Part shown: positions 37,390 to 45,355 of the stretch, piece by piece
Position numbering within the stretch: position 1 is the first letter of the stretch
Layout: every line of letters begins with the position of its first letter
Source of the DNA: Candidatus Ruminococcus avistercoris
Lineage (GTDB): Bacteria; Bacillota; Clostridia; Lachnospirales; Lachnospiraceae
Assembly (NCBI GenBank): GCA_019120315.1
Contig: DWVJ01000035.1
Span: 27,928-91,927 of the forward strand
Direction of reading: 5' to 3'
Length of the DNA stretch: 64,000 bases
Translations under genes and position numbers: made by a program
The notes under the pieces: generated by a model
Seen by the model: the letters and a program-made list of their open reading frames with translations, nothing else
What the model was told of the DNA's origin: nothing
Databases searched by the model: none

Positions 37390-38061
37390 GTGAAATGGTT
37401 GGAACAGGAGAAAAGGAAGCTGGAAGGACTGTCGGCGAGGAAAAAGCGCGAGTACGTCTGGCAGTATTACAAACTGTGGATCATCGGCGGCGTCGCTCTC
37501 ATTTTGTTTATTATTTACTTCGCGGTGCATCTGATCAATGCAAACCGTGACACCCACCTCTATGTGGGATTTGTCAATACCTATGCTCAGGTGGAGAATG
37601 GATCGGATTTCTGGGAAGGGTATGTAAAGGATGCGGGAGTGGATACCGGAAAGGTCAATGTGATCTTTGACAAAGAGATCTATTTCGATATGACCCAGGG
37701 CGACGTCACCGGCAATCATTATTATGAAAAGCTGGTAGTGCTGGTGGACAGTGAGACGTTGGATGCGGTAGTCATGGAACCGGACAATCTGAAAGAGCTG
37801 GGAGCCAACGGACGGCTGATGGATCTGGAGGATGAACGGACCAGGGGGCTGTATGAAAAATACAGCGACAGGATTATCACCACCGTCACAGAGGAAGAGG
37901 ACGGAACAAAAAGGGAAGTTCCGGTGGGAATCGATATCAGCGACAGCATTCTGATGACGGAAGAAAACAGCTATGTGAAGGGCTGCGCATTGGGGATTTC
38001 TTCCCATGTACAGCACGTGGATGCAGTAGAAGAGTTTTTGGATTATGTGTTACAGGAGTGA
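37390..38061 (+). CDS. Membrane-anchored protein of unknown function in the sugar operon
   Basis: A 223-residue protein with a charged N-terminus, one membrane helix (about residues 32-52, LWIIGGVALILFIIYFAVHL) and an external domain of about 170 residues. I do not recognise the family. The topology (short cytoplasmic tail, extracellular domain) and position between the sugar permeases and a YesL-like protein suggest an accessory role in transport. The start is GTG 37390, nine bases after AGGAG. Its stop region overlaps the ribosome site of the next gene. Confidence 0.8.
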   Translation: MKWLEQEKRKLEGLSARKKREYVWQYYKLWIIGGVALILFIIYFAVHLINANRDTHLYVGFVNTYAQVENGSDFWEGYVKDAGVDTGKVNVIFDKEIYFDMTQGDVTGNHYYEKLVVLVDSETLDAVVMEPDNLKELGANGRLMDLEDERTRGLYEKYSDRIITTVTEEEDGTKREVPVGIDISDSILMTEENSYVKGCALGISSHVQHVDAVEEFLDYVLQE

Positions 38062-38066
38062 TCGCA

Positions 38067-38759
38067 ATGAGATTAGCTTTTTTAAATAATGACAGTACCT
38101 TTGGCAAAATCTGTACTTTTATCGGAACCGTTATTCTGGTGAATCTGATGTTCGTACTGACGCTGATTCCGCTGATCACGGCGGGTGCGGGCTTTTGCGC
38201 CATGTATTTCAGTATGCTGAAGCTGGTGCGTTATAAGGAGATCAATCCCTTTGAGGAATTTTACCACGGTTTTAAGGATAATTTTAAGAAAGCGACGCTC
38301 TCCTGGATTGGAATCCTTGCTCTGGCAATTTTTTTCTTTGTGGATCTTCGGATCTGCTCTTACATGGACGGAGTGCTGAAAAACTGTGTTTTCGTGGTAT
38401 GGGCGGGTATCATTGCCCTTGCGGTTATTGCCATGTATCTTTTTCCTGTCATGGCAAGCTTTGAAGGAAAAATCCGTACCTGTATCAAAAATAGTGTTTT
38501 CTTCATCGGCAGCAATCTGCTGTACATGATTGTGATCGCCTTTCTCAATGTGGCGCCCATGGCGCTGACTTACCTGAATCTGGGAATCCTGCCCTTGTCG
38601 GCTTTCATCTGGTGCGTATGCGGTTTTGCGATGATTGCATTTGTGAATTCCATGTTTTTAATGCGGTTATTCAGTAAGTATCTTGATCCGCTGGATGAAG
38701 AGGAAGAACGAAACAACGAGCGAAAGATTCTGGAGGATATGCGTAAGCTGGAAGGCTGA
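38067..38759 (+). CDS. YesL-like (DUF624) membrane protein
   Basis: A 230-residue integral membrane protein with about five helices, of the DUF624/YesL family that accompanies sugar ABC operons in Firmicutes; its task is unknown. Typical is the N-terminal NDSTFGKICTFIGTVILVNL and LTLIPLITAGAGFCAMYF. ATG 38067 follows CAGGAG and overlaps nothing, although an in-frame GTG at 38058 lies within the upstream stop. It ends with a charged tail and is followed by the alpha-galactosidase gene at 16 bases. Confidence 0.85.
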   Translation: MRLAFLNNDSTFGKICTFIGTVILVNLMFVLTLIPLITAGAGFCAMYFSMLKLVRYKEINPFEEFYHGFKDNFKKATLSWIGILALAIFFFVDLRICSYMDGVLKNCVFVVWAGIIALAVIAMYLFPVMASFEGKIRTCIKNSVFFIGSNLLYMIVIAFLNVAPMALTYLNLGILPLSAFIWCVCGFAMIAFVNSMFLMRLFSKYLDPLDEEEERNNERKILEDMRKLEG

Positions 38760-38775
38760 CGCAGGGGGATAATGT

Positions 38776-41016
38776 ATGAGTATATATTTTGAAGAAAAAA
38801 GCCGTACATTTCATCTGACCAATGGAATGATCAGCTATATCATAAAAGTGTTAAGAAACGATCATCTGGGACAGCTGTATTTTGGAAAAGCGGTTGATCA
38901 CAGAGAAGATTTTGATTATCTTGTGGAGATCGTGCAGCGTTCTATGACGATTTATGCCTATCCGGGCGACATGAAATTTGCCATAGAGCATCTGAAACAG
39001 GAATACCCCGCTTATGGAAGCGGAGATTACCGGCAGCCTGCCGTGCGTGTAATTCAGAAGAATGGCAGCGCTGTCACAGATTTTATTTATGAGTCCCATC
39101 GGGTTATAGACGGTAAGCCGAAGCTGGAGGGGCTTCCGGCTACTTACTGTGAATCCGACGAGGAAGCGCAGACGCTGATTCTCACAGTGAGAGACAGCCT
39201 GACGGGCGTAAAAATCGAACTGCTGTATACGCTGTTTGCGGACAGACCGGTACTGGCCCGTTCCGCCCGGTTTGTCAATGAGGGAGCGGATGACGTCTAT
39301 CTGGATGAGGCCATGAGCCTTTCACTGGATCTGCCGGACTGTGATTATGAGTTTATGCAGCTGTCGGGCGCATGGTGCAGGGAACGGTATATCTATTCCA
39401 CCCATCTGCGGCCGGGGATTCAGAGTGTGGAGAGCACCAGGGGAGCTTCCTCCCATAACCATAATCCCTTTGTGGTGCTGAAACGTCCCCACACGACAGA
39501 AGACGCAGGAGAGGCCATCGGTTTCAGCCTGGTCTATTCAGGAAACTTTATCGCCAGGGCAGAAGTGGACCATTACGATGTGACCAGGGTGACGATGGGA
39601 ATCAATCCATTGAATTTCAGCTGGAAGCTGGAGCCCGGGGAGAGCTTCCAGACGCCGGAGGCAGTGATGGTATATTCTGCAAACGGTTTGAATGCCATGA
39701 GCCAGGTTTATCATAAATTGTATCAGAAACGTCTGGCCAGGGGCTACTGGAGAGACCGGCCCCGTCCCATTTTGATCAATAACTGGGAAGCTACCTACTT
39801 TGACTTTACGGAAGAGAAGCTGCTTTCCATTGCCAGAACAGCAAAAGATCAGGGAATCGAAATGTTTGTGCTGGATGATGGCTGGTATGGAAACCGGATC
39901 AATGACAAGTCCGGACTGGGAGACTGGTATCCTAATCTGAACCGTCTGGAAAACGGCATAGTCGGCCTGGCGGAACGGATCGAGGAGCTGGGAATGAAAT
40001 TCGGTCTTTGGATCGAGCCGGAGATGGTGAATTTTGATTCGGATCTATACCGGGCGCATCCGGATTGGGTGATTCAGACTCCGGGACGAAGGATGAGTCA
40101 CGGAAGGAACCAGTACGTGCTGGATTACGGACGCAAAGAGGTGGTGGACTGCATTTACGAGATGCTGGAGAAGCTGCTTTCTGAGGCGAAGATATCCTAT
40201 ATTAAATGGGATATGAACCGTAGCATCTCCGAGGCCTTTTCCGGCGTGCTTGCGGCGGACCGGCAGGGAGAAGTGATGCATCGTTACATTCTGGGAGTTT
40301 ATGACCTGTATGAGCGGCTGACTTCGGCCTTCCCGCAGGTACTGTTCGAGTCCTGCGCTTCCGGCGGCGGCCGGTTTGATCCCGGCATTCTCTATTATGC
40401 GCCCCAGGGATGGGTCAGCGACGACACCGATGCCTGTGAACGATTAAAGATCCAGTACGGCACCACCATGTGTTATCCTATCAGCTGTATGGGAAGCCAT
40501 GTGTCTATATCGCCCAATCACCAGGTTCGCCGGGCTACACCCATGAAAACGCGGGCGAATGTGGCTTATTTTGGCACCTTTGGCTATGAGCTGGATCTCA
40601 ATGCGCTGCCGCAGGAAGAACTTGATATGGTAAAAGATCAGGTGGCGTTTATGAAGGAATACCGGGAAGTCATTCAATACGGAACCTTCTACCGGCTGGC
40701 CAGCCCCTTTGAGGGAAATATCGTCTGCTGGATGTGTGTCAGCGAAGATCAGAACGTGGCCGTTGTGGGATGGTATAAGATCTTAAACGGCGTCAATATG
40801 CCCTTTAGCCGCGTTCGTCTCCAGGGACTGGATGAGAAGAAATCCTACTGCATCGACGGAGGAGAAAGTTATTCCGGCAGCGAGCTGATGCATATCGGTC
40901 TGATTACTTCGGACGGATCAGCCGGCGAACTGGTGGACGGAGTGATTCCAAGCTGCGATTTTGATTCCAGGCTGTACATCCTGAAAGTAGACGTTGATTT
41001 GCCAGAAGGAAGATGA
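38776..41016 (+). CDS. Alpha-galactosidase, GH36
   Basis: Intracellular enzyme that removes terminal alpha-galactose from melibiose, raffinose and stachyose. The 746-residue length matches clostridial GH36 enzymes. It shows the N-terminal beta-supersandwich, then NNWEATYFDFTEEKLL, LDDGWYG, the nucleophile D479 in IKWDMN, CASGGGRFD, and the acid/base aspartate in WVSDDTDA (D549 or D550). There is no signal peptide. As last gene of the binding-protein/permease operon it gives the best clue to the transported substrate. A terminator follows after 78 bases. Confidence 0.95.
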   Translation: MSIYFEEKSRTFHLTNGMISYIIKVLRNDHLGQLYFGKAVDHREDFDYLVEIVQRSMTIYAYPGDMKFAIEHLKQEYPAYGSGDYRQPAVRVIQKNGSAVTDFIYESHRVIDGKPKLEGLPATYCESDEEAQTLILTVRDSLTGVKIELLYTLFADRPVLARSARFVNEGADDVYLDEAMSLSLDLPDCDYEFMQLSGAWCRERYIYSTHLRPGIQSVESTRGASSHNHNPFVVLKRPHTTEDAGEAIGFSLVYSGNFIARAEVDHYDVTRVTMGINPLNFSWKLEPGESFQTPEAVMVYSANGLNAMSQVYHKLYQKRLARGYWRDRPRPILINNWEATYFDFTEEKLLSIARTAKDQGIEMFVLDDGWYGNRINDKSGLGDWYPNLNRLENGIVGLAERIEELGMKFGLWIEPEMVNFDSDLYRAHPDWVIQTPGRRMSHGRNQYVLDYGRKEVVDCIYEMLEKLLSEAKISYIKWDMNRSISEAFSGVLAADRQGEVMHRYILGVYDLYERLTSAFPQVLFESCASGGGRFDPGILYYAPQGWVSDDTDACERLKIQYGTTMCYPISCMGSHVSISPNHQVRRATPMKTRANVAYFGTFGYELDLNALPQEELDMVKDQVAFMKEYREVIQYGTFYRLASPFEGNIVCWMCVSEDQNVAVVGWYKILNGVNMPFSRVRLQGLDEKKSYCIDGGESYSGSELMHIGLITSDGSAGELVDGVIPSCDFDSRLYILKVDVDLPEGR

Positions 41017-41093
41017 CGGGAAGGAAGTTTGAAAATACTGGGAATATAAGTTGTATTTTGTTCACCGTTATATTATAATTTATATAAAGAAGA

Positions 41094-41141
41094 AGGACGA
41101 AGGAGTCCACAGGAATTCTGTGACTCTTCGTTCTTTTTTTG
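41094..41141 (+). terminator. Intrinsic terminator of the alpha-galactosidase operon
   Basis: ACGAAGGAGTCCACAG pairs imperfectly (two bulges) with CTGTGACTCTTCGT, followed by a run of seven T. It lies inside an upstream in-frame extension of the next gene, so that extension is not coding. Confidence 0.8.
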
Positions 41142-41194
41142 CTTATGTCCTGGTTTGGCCAGAGCAGTTTTTATCAGGACAAGGGAGGTGTGCT

Positions 41195-43816
41195 ATGGGA
41201 GCGTTTGATAAAGTAAAGAGTGGATTTCCGGGGATGGACGAACTTTTAAATTCTATCCGGATAGGTGACAATGTGGTCTGGAGTGTGTCAGACCTGGAAG
41301 ATTTTAAATTTTTTGCCCTGCCTTTTGCGGCGCAGGCTGTCCGGGACGGACGGAATCTGATCTATATGCGTTTTGCCGGACACGAACCGATTCTTCCGCC
41401 GATGCCCGGACTTAAGATTTTCGAGTTTGATCCGGATAAAGGGTTCGAAGCGTTCACAGTTGCAATATATAACAGGATTACGGAAGAAGGAAGAAATGCC
41501 TTTTATGTATTCGACAGCCTTTCTTCACTTCAGTCAGTCTGGTATACCGATCTGATGATGGGAAATTTCTTCCGTCTGACCTGTCCTTATCTGTTCCGTC
41601 TGGATACGGTAGCATATTTTCCGCTGCTGCGGGGAAGGCATTCTTTTGACGCCGTGGCACGGATCCGGGATACGACGCAGCTTTTACTGGACGTGTATCA
41701 CGGGGACAGAATATACCTTCATCCGCTGAAGGTCTGGAACAGGTATTCCAATCGGATGTTTCTCCCGCACGCCTGTGATTTTTATCAGACAAAAAGGGAA
41801 GCTGTTCCGGCGGAAACACTTCTTACCTTATCGGAAAAATGCAGATTTTTCGCTGTGGATGGCGGAGTTGCCATGAGCAGGTACTATCAGCTTGTGGAAG
41901 AAGAGGAGGAAAAGAACCAGGATCAGAATTATGACAGTCACGACCGCTTTTTTGCACTGGCAAAGATGGAGTACCAAAGGGGCGAATTCCGTGAGGAGAC
42001 AGAGATTCAGATAATCGAGAGTACGATGACAAAAGACAGGCGGCTGAGTGACAGGATCCGAAAATATTTTCATCCAAAAGATTATTTTCAGCTCAGAGAT
42101 CGTATGATCGGAAGCGGATCTGTGGGCGGGAAGGCATGCGGGATGCTCCTGGCAAGAAAAATTATTTATCAGGAACTGCCGCAGTACAGACATCGGCTGG
42201 AGCCTCATGATTCTTATTATATTGGATCAGACGTATTTTATACCTATATTGTGTCAAACAACTGCTGGGAGACAAGAATCGCGCAGAGAACGGACGAGGG
42301 ATATTTCGCAAAGGCGGAGGCGCTCAAAGAAGCGCTTCTCTCCGGAAGTTTTCCGCCGGATATCCGGGAGAAATTCCGGTCTGTTCTGGAATATTATGGA
42401 CAAAGTCCGATTATCGTGCGCTCGTCCAGTTTCCTTGAGGATGGGTTTGGCAATGCATTTGCCGGAAAATATGAATCCGTATTCTGTGTGAACCAAGGTA
42501 GTCCGACGGAGCGGCTGGAAGCATTTGAGTCTGCGATCCGCAGAGTCTATGCAAGCACCATGGATCTGTCTGCGCTGGAGTACAGAAAGCAAAGAGGATT
42601 GCAGCACAAAGATGAACAGATGGCCATTCTTGTGCAGCGGGTTTCCGGATCGTATCATGGGGATCTGTTCTTTCCGGCAGCAGCAGGTGTGGGCTACAGT
42701 TACAGCTCTTACCGGTGGAATAAGGATATGGATCCCTCTGCCGGACTTTTACGGATCGTGGCAGGCCTGGGGACCAGGGCAGTGGACCGGCCGGATCATG
42801 ATTATCCCAGACTGGCTAATCTGGACCGGCCAGCCGTCTCGCTGCATGCCAGTATGGCGGAGCGGCACCGGTTTTCCCAGCGTGTGATGGATGTCCTGGA
42901 TACGAAAGAAAATAAATTAAAGAGCGTCGAGGTGCGTACGCTCGCCGAAGAACTTCCGCTCTGGTTTAAAAAGGCAGTCATGGAGCGGGATTATGAGGCA
43001 GAGAATGCTCTGCTGCGGATGAACCGGCGGCGACAGGTCTGGTTTACCACCTGTCAGGGACTTTTGGAGAATCGGGAGTTTACCGGTATGATGCAGGAGA
43101 TATTAAAAGCATTGGATTGTGCCTATGGTAATCCAGTGGATATAGAATATACGGTGAACCTGGACGAAACGGGCCAGTTTGTGGTCAGCCTGCTGCAGTG
43201 CCGACCGCTTTATACGGGAGCCAGAGGTTCCGTCACGCAGATTCCTGATCTTCCGAAAGAGGATATCTTCTTTCAGATGAAGGATTCTGTCGTAGGCAGT
43301 TCTGAAAAAAAGAAAATTGATGTGGTAGTGCAGATTGATGCGAAGGCTTATTACGAATATCCCTATGCGCAAAAGCCGCAGGTGGCGCAGGCAGTGGGAA
43401 AGGTAAATGCCTGGTACAGGGGAAAGGGCAAAAAGCTTTTGCTTATGACGCCCGGCAGAGTCGGAACATCCTCGCCGGAACTGGGCGTGCCGGTCAGTTT
43501 TGCACAGATTTCCGGATTCAGCGGGATATGTGAAGTGTCCGACAGCAGGGCGGGATATATGCCTGAACTGAGTTTTGGAAGCCATATGTTCCAGGATCTG
43601 GTGGAAGCAGGCATTTTCTATTGCGCACTTTGGGGGGACAGACGAACCATATCCTACAATGAGAAAATCACACAAGGGCTTAAGAATCATTTTACGGAAA
43701 TTTGTCCCGATCAGCCGGAACTTGCCGGCATGTTCCTGGTTACAGAGCCGGAACATCTGTGGTACTGGAATGACGAGCAGACAGGAGAAACCTTGTGCGG
43801 TTTTCAGAGAAAGTGA
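41195..43816 (+). CDS. Chimera of degenerate KaiC/RecA-like domain and PEP-synthase-type ATP-grasp
   Basis: An 873-residue protein. Residues about 1-240 resemble a KaiC/RAD55-type RecA fold (SGFPGMDELLNSIRIGDNVVWSVSD...FAAQAVRDGRNLIYMRFAG), but the place of the P-loop reads SVSDLEDFKF, with no GKT, so it should not bind ATP normally. From about 330 comes a pyruvate phosphate dikinase N-terminal/PEP synthase ATP-grasp domain: GGKACGMLLARKII, IVRSSSFLEDGFGNAFAGKYESVF, ILVQRVSG. The phosphohistidine and PEP-binding TIM-barrel domains of true PEP synthase are missing. ATG 41195 follows GGGAGG. It stands alone between terminators. Reaction unknown. Confidence 0.8.
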   Translation: MGAFDKVKSGFPGMDELLNSIRIGDNVVWSVSDLEDFKFFALPFAAQAVRDGRNLIYMRFAGHEPILPPMPGLKIFEFDPDKGFEAFTVAIYNRITEEGRNAFYVFDSLSSLQSVWYTDLMMGNFFRLTCPYLFRLDTVAYFPLLRGRHSFDAVARIRDTTQLLLDVYHGDRIYLHPLKVWNRYSNRMFLPHACDFYQTKREAVPAETLLTLSEKCRFFAVDGGVAMSRYYQLVEEEEEKNQDQNYDSHDRFFALAKMEYQRGEFREETEIQIIESTMTKDRRLSDRIRKYFHPKDYFQLRDRMIGSGSVGGKACGMLLARKIIYQELPQYRHRLEPHDSYYIGSDVFYTYIVSNNCWETRIAQRTDEGYFAKAEALKEALLSGSFPPDIREKFRSVLEYYGQSPIIVRSSSFLEDGFGNAFAGKYESVFCVNQGSPTERLEAFESAIRRVYASTMDLSALEYRKQRGLQHKDEQMAILVQRVSGSYHGDLFFPAAAGVGYSYSSYRWNKDMDPSAGLLRIVAGLGTRAVDRPDHDYPRLANLDRPAVSLHASMAERHRFSQRVMDVLDTKENKLKSVEVRTLAEELPLWFKKAVMERDYEAENALLRMNRRRQVWFTTCQGLLENREFTGMMQEILKALDCAYGNPVDIEYTVNLDETGQFVVSLLQCRPLYTGARGSVTQIPDLPKEDIFFQMKDSVVGSSEKKKIDVVVQIDAKAYYEYPYAQKPQVAQAVGKVNAWYRGKGKKLLLMTPGRVGTSSPELGVPVSFAQISGFSGICEVSDSRAGYMPELSFGSHMFQDLVEAGIFYCALWGDRRTISYNEKITQGLKNHFTEICPDQPELAGMFLVTEPEHLWYWNDEQTGETLCGFQRK

Positions 43817-43823
43817 AAAAAAT

Positions 43824-43862
43824 CCTGCGGCTGTTCGGAAAGTCTGTCCGAACAACCGCAGG
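43824..43862 (-). terminator. Strong hairpin with minus-strand terminator polarity
   Basis: CCTGCGGCTGTTCGGA (43824-43839) and TCCGAACAACCGCAGG (43847-43862) form a perfect 16-bp stem. The T run lies on the minus strand only, although the nearest gene to be ended is the plus-strand chimera gene. It would block antisense transcripts arriving from the right, and may also stabilise the 3-prime end of the plus transcript. Confidence 0.7.
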
Positions 43863-43999
43863 CACCGTAAAAATAACATGCGGAGGTTCATTTTTGGTTC
43901 CTTAAAAATATGGGAGTCCAGGAGAACCAGAACTGCACTACGATCACCCTGCGAATGTAACACAGAAGAATGCGATGGTCAGAAAGTGGGGCGAATAAC

Positions 44000-44239
44000 A
44001 TGGCGAAAGCCCTGTACCGGAAAGAGAACAGGGAACTGATCGATACGATTGAACGATATACGGATGGACTGATATTCACTATGGAGATGGAAGAAAATAT
44101 CCAAACCCTGAGTGCGGCAAAAGCACCAAAAAAGGATGGGAAAGGGAATCCGTATGCAGAGACCATCACACATCATATGCCGCTCCTGGATGCAATGCGG
44201 ACAGCATCAAGAAAAGCCTTTGAAAGAGCCTTCTGCTAA
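44000..44239 (+). CDS. Small hypothetical protein
   Basis: A 79-residue reading frame (starts MAKALYRKENRELIDTIERY). No membrane segment or recognised motif is visible. A helical, charged N-terminal half is followed by a lysine-rich turn (APKKDGKGNPYAE). The ribosome site GTGGGGCG is poor. It may be a real small gene, or a remnant of something lost between the chimera gene and the tRNA; codon composition resembles its neighbours. Confidence 0.4.
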   Translation: MAKALYRKENRELIDTIERYTDGLIFTMEMEENIQTLSAAKAPKKDGKGNPYAETITHHMPLLDAMRTASRKAFERAFC

Positions 44240-44365
44240 AAAGGGATAAAAAGTGATTGGAAGAAATCCAGGAGGAATTATCCGAAAATAAAAACAATAG
44301 ACTGATATCAATAAATAAGAAAAATTGCCAACGATTACTTGACACATACGTTTCACAAAAAACAC

Positions 44366-44394
44366 TTGCAGTTATATAACATTTGTGATAAAAT
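44366..44394 (+). promoter_or_regulatory. Promoter of tRNA-Leu
   Basis: TTGCAG (44366-44371) and TAAAAT (44389-44394) have 17-base spacing, 21 bases before the mature tRNA. Confidence 0.65.
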
Positions 44395-44415
44395 GAATTT
44401 CGGTTCTAAATACAG

Positions 44416-44498
44416 GCCGGCGTGTCGGAATGGCAGACGAGGCAGACTCAAAATCTGTTGTGGGCAACCACGTGCGGGTTCAAGTCCCGCTGCCGGCA
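44416..44498 (+). tRNA. tRNA-Leu (anticodon CAA)
   Basis: A cloverleaf folds from 44416 to 44498: acceptor GCCGGCG with TGCCGGC plus discriminator A, D arm, anticodon stem GCAGA/TCTGT with loop CTCAAAA giving anticodon CAA, a long class II variable arm (GTGGGCAACCAC) and T arm GCGGGTTCAAGTCCCGC. The CCA end is not encoded. It decodes UUG. Confidence 0.95.
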
Positions 44499-44502
44499 GT
44501 TT

Positions 44503-44543
44503 AAAAACCTGAATACCGTACTTTGCGGTATTCAGGTTTTTTT
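44503..44543 (+). terminator. Terminator of tRNA-Leu
   Basis: AAACCTGAATACCG pairs with CGGTATTCAGGTTT around a seven-base loop, followed by T. Confidence 0.9.
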
Positions 44544-44586
44544 GTGGATGAGCGGCCTTTTTTGTATAATTATCTTTGAAAAAAGT

Positions 44587-44615
44587 TTGCTTTTGACAGA
44601 AAATCAGATTATAAT
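44587..44615 (+). promoter_or_regulatory. Promoter of the ABC exporter pair
   Basis: TTGCTT (44587-44592) and TATAAT (44610-44615) have 17-base spacing, 27 bases before the start codon. A TTGACA at 44593 is too near the -10 box to be used with it. Confidence 0.6.
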
Positions 44616-44641
44616 GTGTGAAAAAAAACAGGAGAGAAATG

Positions 44642-45355
44642 ATGCTTACAATAGAAGGATTAACGAAACGATACGGTACAAAAACAGCGGTAGATCATCT
44701 GTCGCTGCACATAAAGCCGGGAGAGATTTACGGCTTTATCGGGCACAATGGAGCTGGAAAGACGACCACAATTAAATCCTGCTGCGGCATTCTTAATTTT
44801 GATGAAGGGGAAATTCTGGTAAAAGGGATGTCCATGAAAAAGCAGCCCCTGGACTGTAAAAAAATCATGGCTTATATTCCGGATAATCCGGATCTTTATG
44901 AATTCATGAGAGGAATCGGCTATCTGAATTTTATCGCCGATATATACGGTGTAGGCCAGGAGGAGCGAAAGGAGAGAATCCGCCGGTACGGTCAGATGTT
45001 TGAGATCGCAGATGATCTGGGAGAACTGATCAGCGCTTACTCCCACGGTATGAAGCAGAAGCTGGCGCTGATGTCGGCTCTGATCCATGAACCGCAGCTG
45101 CTGATTATGGACGAGCCTTTTGTGGGGCTGGATCCAAAAGCCACCCACCAGGTAAAAACTCTGATGAGGGATATCTGCAGTCAGGGCGGAGCCATCTTTT
45201 TTTCCACCCATGTGCTGGAAGTGGCGGAAAAACTGTGTGATGAAATCGCCATTATCAAACAGGGAAAACTGATCAAAAGCGGTCCCACCGATGAAGTGAT
45301 CGGCGATGAATCGCTGGAGACAGTATTTCTGGAACTGGAGGGAGATCATGTTTAA
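44642..45355 (+). CDS. ABC transporter ATP-binding protein
   Basis: ATPase of 237 residues from the CcmA/NatA-like exporter group. Walker A is GHNGAGKTT (34-42), signature YSHGMKQKLALMSAL, Walker B LLIMDEPFVGLD, and the H-loop is in FFSTHVLEVAEKLCD. ATG 44642 is preferred for spacing from AGGAG; ATG 44639 is adjacent. Its last codons overlap the permease start by eight bases, so the two form a two-component exporter. The cargo is unknown. Confidence 0.92.
   Translation: MLTIEGLTKRYGTKTAVDHLSLHIKPGEIYGFIGHNGAGKTTTIKSCCGILNFDEGEILVKGMSMKKQPLDCKKIMAYIPDNPDLYEFMRGIGYLNFIADIYGVGQEERKERIRRYGQMFEIADDLGELISAYSHGMKQKLALMSALIHEPQLLIMDEPFVGLDPKATHQVKTLMRDICSQGGAIFFSTHVLEVAEKLCDEIAIIKQGKLIKSGPTDEVIGDESLETVFLELEGDHV

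Noticed and set aside
41051..41194. N-terminal extension of the KaiC-like/ATP-grasp protein
   Set aside because: The extension crosses the terminator of the upstream operon; ATG 41195 follows GGGAGG.
44404..44498. tRNA-Leu as an integration site of a mobile element
   Set aside because: No integrase, no direct repeat of the tRNA 3-prime end and no change in composition were seen on either side.
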